A stretch of 64,000 nt of DNA from Malachius bipustulatus (Eukaryota > Arthropoda > Insecta > Coleoptera > Melyridae): positions 60,540,598 through 60,604,597 of the forward strand of contig OU342631.1 of the NCBI GenBank assembly GCA_910589415.1, read 5' to 3'. Each line of letters begins with the position of its first letter. The stretch's first letter is position 1. The position numbers and the translations under genes were made by a program. Positions 11,377 through 23,284 of the stretch are shown here, piece by piece. The notes beneath the pieces were generated by a model. The model was not told the DNA's origin. It did no database searches and was given only the letters and a program-made list of their open reading frames with translations.

Positions 11377-12232
11377 ATACAGGGTAAGTCATTGATATGG
11401 TAAAGCTCGATTGCACCTACACCATTAAACATATCGAAATGAACCAAAAAGTGCTGTAAATGGGAGGGTAAAGTGCAGTTTGTAAAATTATTTTCAGATA
11501 CACAGGATGGCCCAATATCGCTGTACGCCATACAACTTTGTTATTTTAAATAGGACACCCTCTATATTATTACATTTTCATATTGTTTGAGAAAAGTCAA
11601 AAAGAATGATTTGTAAAGTTGAAGTTTGTAATGAGCAATTTATGAGTTATAAACAAATGAAAATCGCGATTTTCCATTTTCAAAGCAGCTTATATTGAAA
11701 ACGGCTCGAGATATGGAAAAACGGTTTACATGTTCCTATCTTAACTTTTCAAGCGGTATCCTATTGGATGGATGAAATTTTTATACAGAGTGGTAAAAAA
11801 TTTGATTATTTTCATCACCCGGTATAAAAATTTCAGCTACATGATAGGATACCAAATTAAAAATTAAGATAGGGACATGTAAACCGTTTTTCCATATCTC
11901 GAGCCGTTTTCAATATAAGCTGATTTGAAAATGAAAAATCGCGATTTTCATTTGTTTATAACTCATAAATTGCTCATTACAAACTTCAACTTTACAAACC
12001 ATTCTTTTTGACTTTTCTCAAACAATATGAAAATGTAATAATATAGAGGGTGTCCTATTTAAAATAACAAAGTTGTATGGCGTACAGCGATATTGGGCCA
12101 TCCTGTGTATCTGAAAATAATTTTACAAACTGCACTTTACCCTCCCATTTACAGCACTTTTTCGTTCATTTCGATATCTTTAATGGTGTAGGTGCAATCG
12201 AGCTTTACCATATCAATGACTTACCCTGTATA
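11377..12232. mobile_element. 856-bp near-perfect palindrome (GATGAAA palindrome family, copy 1)
   Basis: The ends are ATACAGGGTAAGTCATTGAT and ATCAATGACTTACCCTGTAT, and the whole element is a palindrome centred near 11800-11815. It contains the family words GAGTTATAAACAAATGAAAA, AACGGCTCGAGATATGG and ACATGTTCCTATCTTAACTT. The 65-codon ORF in the right arm is incidental. Family copies recur at 18616-20514, 22345-22740, 59755-60251, 62278-63080 and 63640-63905. Confidence 0.85.
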
Positions 12233-12559
12233 TTACCTGGGAAAATGAATTTATTCATTATTATGCGTTCATAGTGTATTAAGTAGGTAAATATAGAAGT
12301 TACGCCACTGTCTGTTACTATAAATAATAGGTACAATTAAAACGATTACACGAGTAATAAGAACGGTTTTATTTTAAGTGTAAATTTTAGAAATATATTA
12401 TTATGTAAACTATAATTTTATTGGTTAAATTAAAAATTATATGAGAAAAAGATTTCCCTTAGGAGCATATCCAACACATAAACATCCTGTATCTCGGTTA
12501 AAAAGCATGGTCATATTTACATTCGCGTGTCCTACAGGTTATTCACTATGGCACTTTTA

Positions 12560-12971
12560 TAGGGGTTTTAATTATATAAGTATAAGTAACACCAGGAAGG
12601 CAATCGTTTGCTTTGCAAATGCATGATTAGCCCAAAAAAAGGCATTCAAAAATCGCTCCAGGGAGTGCGGTCCTGCTTAGTAAGGCATATATTCTCATAT
12701 AAGCATGCAAATTGCAAATTGCAAAGACGCAAATGCAAAATAAATGCAAAATTCAAAACAAAAATCGTGCTACTGTTAATCTCGAAGATATTTCATTGTT
12801 GCCCTGAAAGTGAAGAAAAAATACCAATGCGACCGTAGTGTCAAAGAGGCCTTAGTTGTGACCTTGATATTAGTTTGCAATGACTGTTTTTAGCTGCTTA
12901 CTTACCCAGCACCCCTATTTATTCGCTCCTCCGGTCCCGAAAAAAATTAATGGAACTTACACGCGGATGTA
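12560..12971. mobile_element. MITE family CR, copy 3, reverse orientation, one end missing
   Basis: Reverse-complement similarity to 3866-4439. It includes CACCAGGAAGGCAAT, GGGAGTGCGGTCCTG and TTACCCAGCACCCCTA and ends ACGCGGATGTA at 12971. The expected left terminal repeat was not found, so this copy is truncated. Confidence 0.6.
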
Positions 12972-13108
12972 AATATTTACCAATAGCATGCATTTTCGAG
13001 AAAAGCGCATCTCTCCAAATTTCCTTATTATTTTACCTTTATGTACACGTCCTCCAATTTATTATGGTACTCCTATTTAGAAACACCTTGCATAATAATA
13101 ATTAACTA

Positions 13109-14178
13109 TGGGTGTTCAGTTTAAAATACAGTACATGGGTATACAGGGTGTTATGTAATTGAATGTCAATATTTAAGGGGGTGATTTTTCGGTCCATTTT
13201 AAGAAGAAAACTTCATAAGAACGTACTTATGTACGTCTTAACTTTTGAGATACAGGGTGGGAAAGTTTTAAAAAATCAATCATTTTTTCATAATACCTAT
13301 CTGTAATACCGCTCTGGATATTTTAATGAAATTTTGTATACAGGAACTACTCATCAAGAGGCATTTTTTCATGTACCACATTTCGTTTTATCTCCACTAG
13401 TGACGATCGTGCAGAATTTTACCTGCATATTTTTATATTTTTTTATTGTCATTTAACGACAATCTTGTAACCATGTAGAGAAACAGATTTTATTTTTTTA
13501 GGCGAAAACCGTGCTGCGGATTGAAAAACATAAGTAATCAAATTTGCTTGGAAATTAATGGGGATTCCAAAAATGATTTCTATTTGAACAGAAATCAGTG
13601 GCGAACTATTCTTTTTTCGAAGAAAAACAAAAAAAAATTCGCTGAATACGTCAATATGAAGTCATACTGCTTGTCTCATGGTTTTTTAATTTCTCTATGA
13701 ATATTCTATCTAAAAAATTGTATTTTTTTAAGGAAAAATAAGAATAAACATTTTTTAATTAAATTTATTTTTGAAGTTTATTAGTTTTTGGTTTCCATTA
13801 TTTTTTTCATACCGAATGACATAGAAAAACAATATGGCGGCCATAAGAAAAACAAAAGTTGGCTATGAAAACTTTGGGATCTAGTCGGCTTTGAAAATTT
13901 TTGTAATGTCATACGGATTACGGATAGCTTTTGACGTTATAAGCCTACAAAAAATAATAAATTAATTTCCAATAATAAAAAAGATATGGGTAAAATAAGA
14001 AATTTTGATTTTTCAGTTTTTTCAGGATATTTCAGCAACGACTGAAAATATAAAAAAAAACAATCAAATTCTTATTAAAGCATCAAATTGTGCAACTTTT
14101 CTCTAATTTAACCGACCCTGTATCTCTTGTCGTTTCCAATATACCCATGTACTGCATTTTAAACTGGACACCCTGTAT
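13109..14178. mobile_element. 1.07-kb element with inverted ends and nested repeats
   Basis: The left end GGGTGTTCAGTTTAAAATAC continues to GTACATGGGTATA; the right end is its reverse complement (TATACCCATGTACTGCATTT then AAACTGGACACCCTGTATA). Inside are a half copy of the 10187-10868 MITE (13141-13607) and a reverse copy of the 9625-9740 segment (13780-13900). Confidence 0.65.
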
Positions 14179-16590
14179 AAGTCGACTTAAATAATTATAA
14201 AACAAATTCGAAGTCTTTCCCTTACGCTGAAAAATTGAAAAGATGTCATCAATAACAATTATTATGTTGTGATTCAGTGGTAAGTAGGTACCTACCTATC
14301 ACAAATTGCAAGGCTCAGGGCTTGTACCTAGACAAAACTAAAATAATGAGAAAATTCCGTAGGCGAAAGCGTGGGCTGGCCATGGAGTCATGATTGTTAC
14401 GATTTTTTCAGTTTGTTTACGGTAATTTTTTATTTGGTGAAATTTCTTAATAATACTTTCATTAACCAAAACAAGACATTTCTTTCCATTTCAGCCATAA
14501 AAAAACGAAAAAAAAAATTGTGGGAAATTATTCAAAGTCCCTCTCCCTCCCTGGCCGAAATGGCCGAATGCGTGGCTGGCCAAAGCCAAAGGCCATAAGG
14601 CCAAGCAAAAAAGCGTGGCTTGGTGGAAAAATGCATGTCTTTAATAATCATTGATAAAAATCTGTAAAAGTGTAAAATTACGAATTCTAATAGTTTTTTT
14701 GCACTTTTACAGAGTCAATTATTATTGACGTAGGTATATTTTCCAAAGCCTGTTATAGTTTTTTCATTTATTACTCATACCTACCATAAGAAAGAATAAG
14801 GTTAGGATGTTTTAAGATGTCATGTAATCGTAGTATGATTATTTCCCTAATTTTAAATTTTATCTTGATATAAAGTAGATACAAGATAATAATCATGGCG
14901 ATTTTTGGTTTACGCCCCATTCTGGTTTTCCTCACATAAACACTGTCCTTTCTATTAAAATTAAACTTGCAAACTTTCGCATTTGAAATTGGGCTCGACG
15001 CGGCATTATAGGGCCGTCGCCCTTTCCTTTTCTCAATTATTATTCTCATTCTCCTCATCCCACAAAGCCGGCTGGTCTCGTGGTCTCTGTCTCCTCCACT
15101 CCAACACACTGAACAGATCTTACTTACACCACATACACACTTCCCTATCTCTCTCATGCCCACGCAGCTTGGAGCAATAATTGCCGGTATACATGCTTCC
15201 TTTCCTTTCTTTCCGTTCCACTGGCCTCTCAAACACGTTGTGTTCGTGTTCTGTAGTGACTAGTGAGATGAGATGACTTCTTTCCGGCTCTAAAAATCCA
15301 GCCAGCTGATCATCAGTTTGTTGCACGTTGGCAGGCGTTATTGTTTAATTTTCATAATACCGGGTGGTATCGTTATAAGTTAGGTACATTTTTATTGTCG
15401 ATTGATATTACTGGTATACCTACGTAGGTATTACGTGTGCTCAAAAGTTAATTTACCTGTGTGATCTGACAACGTGCCTCAATGCTATGTTATACCGCGA
15501 TTGTTAACTCTCCAAAAAAGTCGGTTTTTCATAAAGAAGTTAATTTATAAACTTTTGGGAAACAAGTGAGTAAAGCAAGATCTTTGTGCTGCTCTATAAG
15601 TAGGTAAGTACCTATTTTAAATTTAGAAAACATTAAAACGTAGCGATATTATTTGACACACATGTTACGTTACCTACAAGACGTTCAATTTTGAAAAAGA
15701 GCATCACGTGGGGGTAGGAAACATTTTTTGAATTTAATCCTTTTGTTTATTAGAACATTCCCAGTGCTTACCTGCTAGGTAATTATTTTAAAGGATATTG
15801 TGTAGGAATTTGAATCTTTATATTTTTATGTCCCAATTCTAATAATACAACCCACAACTTGTTGAAGTAGGTAACAACAACTATTACTTTTAAAAATAGA
15901 CACACAGGGTGTCTGTTTATCCCAATTATTCTATAATTAAATAGGTCAGTAAAGTAAGTAGCCGCTGATTGAAAATTAACTTTTAATTTTTAATTCGGAA
16001 AAATGGTTGAATTATTATTTTTTTTTTTGATTGATCCTTAGTATAGGTACCTAATTATAATAGGCTAAATTGTGTAATGCAAGCCGGTCGATTTTATATA
16101 AAAAGAGGCAATTAACTAACATAATTTTATTCTTACACGCGCATTTTAAGCTGTGACTTTTTTTATAACAAACCACTCTTTTTAACATTGTTGCTATTGC
16201 CTCCTCGTTCATCACAGATTTAATTAGCCCACTTTAATCCACGCGACCGCGTGCCCATTATAACTTTTGGTTTGGTACCTACACCACACTCCATACTAGG
16301 TACTTACCTTACGTTTTCATGAACTGGGGGTGATGAATTGCCTAAGCATGGTATTGTGACTAGCGATGGGTAAATTTCCGGAATTTATTTTTGGGGAATA
16401 TTCAATTTTTAGGGAAACTTTGGGAATTTGAAATTTTATCTCGTAAATAATGATAAATGATTGAATACTACGAAAGCGTCTAGGGGTCACAAAATTATAA
16501 TAAAATTAATATTTTTAAAATATACCTACAGCCTACAGATATAAATACCTAAGTAGTAGGTAAGTATCATTCCTGTTGTGTAGGTAGTAT
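14179..16590. other. Intergenic region, no recognised gene
   Basis: Holds a GGCCA-dense patch (14545-14612), a short hairpin (CTGTAAAAGTG near 14662 against CACTTTTACAG near 14701) and a GC-richer stretch 14980-15330. That stretch contains a TCAGT initiator-like word near 15313. A 153-codon minus-strand ORF (14771-15232) has no domain I recognise, and its composition (several Cys and Arg/Lys runs) does not look like a conserved protein. Confidence 0.4.
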
Positions 16591-16659
16591 ACATATACAG
16601 GCTGTTTCTGAAAGGTGCGGAAAAAAAGCTACCACAAATTCCTGAGGCCTAAATAAGCC

Positions 16660-16925
16660 GATCTAACCCAACTCATCGGTCACAATAGCCAAACTGTAAG
16701 AGTTTCGGTCAAACGATCTCTAAAGTGCAGCATGGCTTTGTTTGATCAGTACTTAGATGGGTGACCAAAATTATAGTGGTAAAAAAAAAGTTCCGTGACC
16801 GATCGTGCTCCGGGAGGTACGTTAAAAAGGGGGTCCCGGCTGCTTCACAGCAGTCGTTAAGTTATGTCAGAGGCCCTTGAGGCTACTTGGAAAACTTCTG
16901 ACACTTGGGCTTTACCACAGCCATA
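16660..16925 (+). mobile_element. 5S rRNA-derived SINE-like element
   Basis: The segment around 16700-16770 resembles the second half of animal 5S rRNA: CGATCTCTAAAGTGCAGCAT, then GATCAGTACTTAGATGGGTGACC in the place of the 5S internal promoter (box C-like GTTAGTACTTAGATGGGGGACC in flies). It runs on into a non-5S body with GTCCCGGCTGCTTCACAGCA and CTTCTGACACTTGGG. This head-plus-body layout fits a SINE3-type element; it is too diverged to be a working 5S gene. Confidence 0.45.
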
Positions 16926-17560
16926 CCATATTTATTTATTTATTTTTATCTCTGTCCAAAAGTGGACGATTTCAGAGATACAGGGTGTCAAAAGTTCAAT
17001 TTGGTTTCCGTTTTTCTTAAATAACTTTTTTAATAATTGGTATATTTTCACAATATCCGGCTGCTGGAGGGGCTTTTGTGGGGTGAAAAATTAAAAACTG
17101 CAATCATTTTTATTTTAAAATTTAGAGAGCGCCACCTGCGGTACATTGAACACATTCAAAACGAACTATCTTTTTTGGGACACTCTGTATGTATTTAACT
17201 TTTAAATAAAAATTCTTATTCTCCAACGTCTTTTACCAAAAAAAGGCATACGTGGTAAGAATTGATTTGAGCAGTCGTTTCTGAGATATCTGGATTTAAG
17301 AAAATCACTACGTGCATGACCGGGTCTAAGTAAGTAATTGTAATAATTGAACACAATTTGAAGTAAAGGCGTTGAATTAAAATAACTGTCACTGAAAGCT
17401 ACAAAAAAACGACTAGGTACATAATTGTGTATTTAACTTTATAGGTACTTTAGTTGAAACAGTCAATAAGAGATTTATCAACAACAAACATTTAGTTTAA
17501 ATTTAATAAAAAAAAAAGTTTTTATTAAATGTTCAAAAAGACCCCCTTTTTCGTGTATAC
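16926..17560. other. Repeat-derived spacer
   Basis: Contains ATACAGGGTGTCAAAAGTTC near 16980 and GGGACACTCTGTATG near 17178 facing each other. These suggest the ends of a small eroded element of about 210 bp. No gene seen. Confidence 0.4.
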
Positions 17561-17676
17561 AAAGATTAATACGTTTTAAAAAATTAAATTGAACCTTTGG
17601 AGCATTTCGTGATGATTTCTCAAAACGTCCATTCCGGTTTCAATACGTCTCCTTAATAATTAACCTTCTGTATCTA

Positions 17677-18200
17677 CTATGGCCTAGAATACACAAGGGT
17701 TTTCAAAGTTCCCCATAAAAAGTAATCCATCGGTATCATAGCAGGGGATTGAGCTGGCCAATTTGTAGGTGCAACATTAGCTCTACCTATCCATCTATTT
17801 GGATACTGTTGGCTCAAATAATTATGTACATTTAGCGAAGAATGTGGAGGAGCACCGTCATGCATAAACCACATTCGTCTTTGAAGTTCCAAGGGCAGGG
17901 GATCAAACAAGTGTGGTAACTCGTTTTGCAGATGTTCTAAATAATTTCGCCATTAAGTCGAGGTGGTAAAATGACAGGTCCAATTATGAAAGTGTCTATG
18001 ATTCCTGCCCACACATTGATCTTAAGCTCATGCTGATAATGGCTTACTTTAATCGCATGAGGATTTTCTCCAGCATAGACATGTTCATTGTGCAAATTAG
18101 TTATGCCATTCCGCGTGCACTTCCTATCCTGATTTCTGCGTTCTTGGATATGGTATAATATGTGTACAGGGTCATGATAGTTTGGAGCTTTGGTTTGTAT
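17677..18200 (-). pseudogene. Mariner-like (DDE) transposase, C-terminal half, frameshifted
   Basis: Minus-strand translation gives a transposase catalytic region of the insect mariner-like type. An upstream segment (about 17940-18190) contains INVWAGIIDTFIIGPVILPP. After a one-base shift near 17935 the frame continues as a 77-residue stretch including MWFMHDGAPPHSSLNVHNYL, then RWIGR and PMDYFLWGTLKTLVY. HDGAPPH carries the second catalytic Asp and PMDYFLWG the third. The neighbouring family motif SPDL reads SPAM here. The N-terminal half is absent and the copy is inactive. Confidence 0.75.
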
Positions 18201-18529
18201 TAACTAATTCAACTTATTGAAGCTTGGTGGTCTATACTGAGGAAAAAGTCTACTCAATTTTATAAGAATCTTTTTCAAGAGTTGAAAAAAAGTCATCACG
18301 TTTCCGGTTCAGAACTTGAAATATCTTTGCTGTAATTCTGCTTTGTGAGGTCACACAAGTGGGTAATTTGGGCTTTCCGTTAAATTAGTTTTTCAAAATC
18401 ATTAAGCTATATTTGCTATTTTTTACAAAAAGATCTTCATCAAATCGTATGTGAATGGAACACTCATAAGAAGTTATCTACGAGTTATCTACAAGAACAA
18501 ATCTACAACTTATGCAAAACGTTTAGCCT

Positions 18530-18612
18530 GGGAATATAGATTTTTAGATTTAGATTCATTGTGAGTGGGCCATTGTGACACCTCCACTCTGAGACCTCCA
18601 TTGTGGCTCATC
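18530..18612 (-). mobile_element. LINE 3'-end scrap (AATCT-tailed)
   Basis: On the minus strand this reads GAGCCACAATGGAGGTC...GGTGTCACAATGGCCCACTC and ends in an AATCTAAATCT tail. It matches the + strand sequence at 33740-33872. Both look like the 3' untranslated end of one R1-like LINE family. Confidence 0.45.
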
Positions 18613-18615
18613 ATA

Positions 18616-20514
18616 TATACAGGTGTCCCAGCTTATTCGAAGCGGTCTCTGTAGGCCAATAGATGGACTTTTTCGAAAAACTTTTTGAAAATTCAAGTAC
18701 AGAATTACAATGGCCATAATTTAAAATTATTTTGGAGTATAAAGAGTGTCCCTCGGAGTGTCCCATATGACCGTGACATATACATAATGTACAGGGTGTC
18801 CCAAAAGCATAAAACATATCAAAGTTATGTTTTTTTAAATGGAAAGCTCTAGTGATGAAAAAAAGCGTGTAATAAATTAAACGTGTAACCGTCAACACTA
18901 AACGTTTATAAACGTGTACACGTTTCTTTAATAGTTGCATGAAAATAACCATTCAGTATTCTTAGATAGGGAAATGATGGTTAATAGGTTAACCAGTTGT
19001 AAACAGTTAATAGGAATGTGAACTTCAGATACAGATTGTCCTAATATGCGGACGAAATATAAAGAAAGGGACGATGATTAGATAGAAAAACTTGTTGAAA
19101 ATATCAATTTCAAATTAATGTTCATAAAATAATTTAAGTAGGTGCGCTCCTTGTGGACCACCCATGGCGCTGCATAGCAGTAGTAGTTATCCGTCCTTCC
19201 TCCTTCCTGCTAGCCCTAATGTGACTTGACCTTCACCAATTTATTGCCTTTCATTATCACAGGGAGTTGTGATGGAGTTTTTAAATTTTCATTAAAAGCA
19301 TATTGTAGACAAACAATAATAACAGTAAGCGTTTTTAAGACTTTGGGGAACAAATGAATAAAAGAACAAAATACAGGAATTGAAATTTTTAATTATTTCT
19401 TATTGAAATCAAGTGTTGGTAATCCCCAACAATCCCAACACTAGTATCAGCAAAATAAAATAAAATTCCAGTTCCAGACAATCATAAAAAGCATCATTTC
19501 ACATCATTTAACTACCCTCTGCCCAGTAGGGACACAAAGCAACAACATTGCAGGATTTGCAGGTGCAACTAATTACAAGGAACTCTCAGATGAAAACCGG
19601 TTTTTTATGATGAAACCCGAAAGTTTAAATAAATACCTCCCTCACTAATTTACTAAAGTCTTATAGGTAATTCGATTTCTTTCATATTGGATTTATTTTA
19701 GCCCTTTCAGGCAAAGGAAATTGATTTTTTCCTGTTAATAGATACACGGGCGGCGTGTAATTTTTTTTAACGTTTAGTAAGGTCATTACGTGTACACGTT
19801 TACACGTGTACACGTTTCATCACTAGAAAGCTCCTATGTTATTGCATTTTTAGATTGTCTGAGAAGAGAAAATAAGATTGTCTTTTACAGTTGGTGTTTA
19901 AATTCAGAAGTTTTTGAGTTATAAACAAGTGAAAATCGTCATTTTTCAAGTTCCAGGTCCTGTACAACGAAAACGGCTAAAGATAGAGAAAAACGGCTTA
20001 CATGTCCCTATTTTAACTTTTTATGTACTATCCTATGGTATAGAAACATTTATTTGTACTTTCTTTGATTTTTTTATTTGGCGACACGTGGAGAAATCTC
20101 AGAATGTTTCAAATTTTTTATCACCCTGTATAAACATTTCATCTACATCATAGGATAGTACATCAAAAGTTAAAATAGGGACATGTAAGCCGTTTTTCTC
20201 TATCTTTAGCCGTTTTCGTTGTACAGGGCATTGAACTTCAAAAATGATGATTTTCACTTGAACACCAACTGTTAAAGCCAATCTTATTTTCTCTTCTCAG
20301 ACAATCTAAAAATGCAATAACATAGGAGCATTCCATTTAAAAAAACATAACTTTGATATGCCACTGTCATATGGGACACTCTGTATACCTACTCCAAAAT
20401 AATTTTAAATTATGGCCATTGTGATCCTGTACTTGAATCTGCAAACATTTTTTGGAAAAAATCCATCGTCTGGCCTACAGAGACCGCTTCGAATAAGCTG
20501 GGACACCCTGTATA
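18616..20514. mobile_element. Palindromic element (GATGAAA family, copy 2) split by a hAT element
   Basis: The outer ends are ACAGGTGTCCCAGCTTATTC and GAATAAGCTGGGACACCCTG, with arms matching inward (AGCGGTCTCTGTAGGCC, ATGGCCATAATTTAAAATTA). The left arm is interrupted by the hAT element at 18850-19825; without it the element is about 915 bp. Core family words (ATAAACAAGTGAAAATC, ACATGTCCCTATTTTAACTT) are present in both arms. Confidence 0.8.
18850..19825. mobile_element. hAT-type element, 976 bp, with 8-bp duplication GAAAGCTC
   Basis: The terminal repeats are TAGTGATGAAA and TTTCATCACTA. The flanks are GAAAGCTC at 18842-18849 and again at 19826-19833, an 8-bp duplication typical of hAT. 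Subterminal ACGTGTA/TACACGT repeats occur at both ends. No transposase ORF survives, so it is non-autonomous. The target is the left arm of a palindromic element. Confidence 0.85.
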
Positions 20515-22300
20515 GCTGCTCCTCCATGTTTATCCTGCTTTCTACAGAAACTTGACGCCAGGTGAAATCCTCGTATGCCGTAGCACTCAAGCTGATCTTT
20601 TGATTTCCAGTGTTCTGTGAGACATAGAAATTTACAGTTTTCCTGGTCTTGTAGCATTATATTCCAGTTTATCTCTACTGTTCCCTATAGATTGTATGTT
20701 CTTATGTATCAGGCAGTATAACAAAACTAGAGTATCTTACTCTTTGTTGTGTGTGTTTGGTTACCAGCTTGTTTTGGCTCATCATTTGGTTTCTTGTTAC
20801 ACTAAAAAGACCCACCCTCTTGGAGAATGTTCCTATGTCTCGCAAAGTCAAACCTCTTTATACCCACACCAGTTGGTCACATGCTTGATGCGTACATTTG
20901 GTCCTTCTTTCCAAATGGTGCCGACACTACAAATCGTTTGAGTCTTCCCTTGTCTTCTTTCACATATATTTCATCACATTTAAGTTCCGGTGTATCTTCT
21001 AAGTATTTTAAGATGCTTTCGCTTGTTGTGTCCCTCTGCACTCTGTACGGATATATCCAGACTTTTCCTTCTGCCCCCATGAAAACTGTTTCCGTCCGGT
21101 TTGTTAAGTCGTTCGTTCCTATTTGTTTTTTTGGTCTCCATTTTCTTTTTCGTGTTACTGTTTTAAACTCTGTTTCATTACCCTGGCCTGACTCTCCATC
21201 CGATTCATAATTCCCATATTTCTCTTTTTTTGTTTGCCGCCATTATAGTGTTGTCCTTCTTGGTCATTTGAATTCACCTGAGTTCGGGGTATATCCTTGT
21301 ATGATTCTTGTTGTGGGTTTATGTCTTGATTCAGCTCTATAATCTGCCTCATTTTTTGTCGTTGCAGTTGGATGGTATTGTCCAGATCATTATCTGGTTT
21401 TTTCAGCTGTATTGTTACCAGTCCTAAACAGGCAGCAGTTAGCTGATTGTTGGTGGGTTTGTGTAGATTTTCAATAAATTTGTTTCCATGTGCATCAGTA
21501 TGTTGTTTTTTTTTAATTTGGGATGATTTTCTTCATTTTTTTTTTTGTTTTTGTTCCCGTGTTTGCAGCTATCATGTTCTCTTCCATTATTTTGTATCCA
21601 TTTTGTATTCTCCCTAAGTAGTGTGTTGTTCTCTTGTAAAATTCTGTATTTTTCCTCCATTTCTGCTATTATTTTTTTCAGAAACTCATTCTCCTCCAGT
21701 CTCTGCACTTTTTCCAGCTCTTCTACAACCACCTCTCTAGTGCTCTTTAAAGCAACTGCCTCTTTCTGCTTATCACAATTTACCAGACATTGTGTACAAA
21801 AAAACATAAGTTTTCTGCTTTTCAGTTGTAAAGCCTTATTTCTGTTGCTGAAATTCCTGCATTGTCTACACATTTCTCACAATACTTTGCCCCGCACTTA
21901 TCGCACTGAAAAGTATCTGCTTTGTCCTTCATATAGCTCATGCAACTATTATTTTCCTATAAGTTCTATTGCACTTTCTTGCGATGTACAATTTTGTTTA
22001 CTTCACATTGTTTATTTACATTTTTTTTAAATTAATTTTACAAAATTATTTCTCTTCAATTTCAATTTCTTATCACTCACCATTGATTATTAAAATCAGC
22101 AGTAGATAAAACCAAGCATTTACTTCTCTAGTTTACATGCATTGAAAGTTCAATCCATCCACATAATATATCATCAACTGGGCCACCATATCTTGAAGGC
22201 ACACACCCTATCTACAATTTGATACCACTTTCACCTATTTTTGCGATTTAGAAGCAGCACTAAATCTTCACAAATCAGGGAGCACTTGAAAAGTTCATTC
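20515..22300 (-). pseudogene. CR1-like LINE, 5' part only: ORF1 and start of endonuclease
   Basis: Minus-strand remnant. From the 5' end it has an untranslated leader (about 22300-21940) and an ORF1 with Cys clusters (CDKCGAKYC, then after a frameshift CRQCRNF and CTQCLVNC). A Glu/Lys-rich coiled-coil stretch follows (VVEELEKVQRLEENEFLKKI), then further ORF1 pieces at 21155-21352 and 20877-21080. The endonuclease N-terminus is at 20530-20660 (KFLCLTEHWKSKDQLECYGI, GGAA). It stops where the palindromic element begins; the endonuclease remainder and the reverse transcriptase are missing. Confidence 0.7.
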
Positions 22301-22344
22301 AACAGCTGCTGCCTTTTTTTATCTTAAAATTATTAAAAATCTGA

Positions 22345-22740
22345 TGAAATTATGAAAAATCTGATAATTTTCATCATCCTGTGAAACAATTTCATCCACA
22401 CAATAGGACAACACATGAAAAGTTGATATAGGGACATATACATTTCCAATAGGTTTCCTGATAGGTATCTTGAGCCGTTTTTAATGCGAACTACTTTGAA
22501 CAAGGAAAATGGCGATTATCACTTGTTTATAGCTCCTAACCTAAGCTACTCAGTGTAGACTCCAACTGTGAAAACTATTAGTGTATTTTTTCTTACTGAA
22601 TTTTCTCAGACAATCTGAAAATGTAATAATATATAGGTGTCCAATTTAAAATAACAAAGTTGCATGGCGTACAGTGATATTGGGCTACCTTTATAGATGA
22701 AAATAATTTTAGGTTATAGGTCTCTTCAAAACATACCACT
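22345..22740. mobile_element. Palindromic GATGAAA-family fragment (copy 3, half)
   Basis: Begins within the element core (ATAATTTTCATCATCCTGTG) and runs through GGGACATATAC, TTGAGCCGTTTTTAATG, CACTTGTTTATAGCTC and AATAATATATAGGTGTCC. This matches the right arm of 11377-12232, including TTGCATGGCGTACAGTGATA. The left arm is missing. Confidence 0.65.
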
Positions 22741-23284
22741 TTACTGTCGCATCTTTTTTTCTATCTCGAAAGGAAGGTTGATAGGAATGCCTGAGGCACT
22801 ACTGCACGACCCTGTATGATTCATTTCATTGTCTAAAAACCATCTTGCCTTGAATAGATAGAGATCCTAACCCTAACCTAAAATATCTTCTGCTTTTTCA
22901 TTATCTTTACACTTTTTGGTTTTTTAGCTCTCCAAACTGTTATATAATTTGAGGAATTTATTTATAGTTAGGGAATATTCCCTTATAAATTCCTTCTTCA
23001 GAAAATATTCCTTGGTCCCATCACTAAATTCTGTCCTTGAAATTATTGCAAAACCACACACAATACAAGGGAAGTATATTGGTGGTTATGGTCCAAGCTC
23101 AAACATAGGTTCAAAGCATTTTCACTTCTTTGGTTCAAATAAGAGACTACCAACTGAAATTTGTTTATTCAACAGGGCCACAATAAGTATATAAAATTTC
23201 AAAAATTGATTTTTAATTCTTATTTCTCATTTTTTTTTAGTTAAACATTTTTTATATCTTAATTTATTTAATATTTTATTTTTA
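22741..23284. other. Intergenic spacer, no gene recognised
   Basis: An 81-codon + ORF at 22949-23194 has no domain I recognise. AT-rich, no transposon ends seen. Confidence 0.4.

Noticed and set aside
14771..15232. 153-codon minus-strand ORF
   Set aside because: No recognisable domain, odd composition, and an overlapping + ORF of similar quality; no splice or start context.
16700..16770. Intact 5S rRNA gene
   Set aside because: Only the second half resembles 5S rRNA and many positions differ. It joins unrelated sequence, so it is called SINE-like.
21545..22030. 161-codon + strand ORF rich in Ser, Phe and Cys
   Set aside because: Antisense of the Glu/Lys-rich coiled coil of the LINE ORF1.
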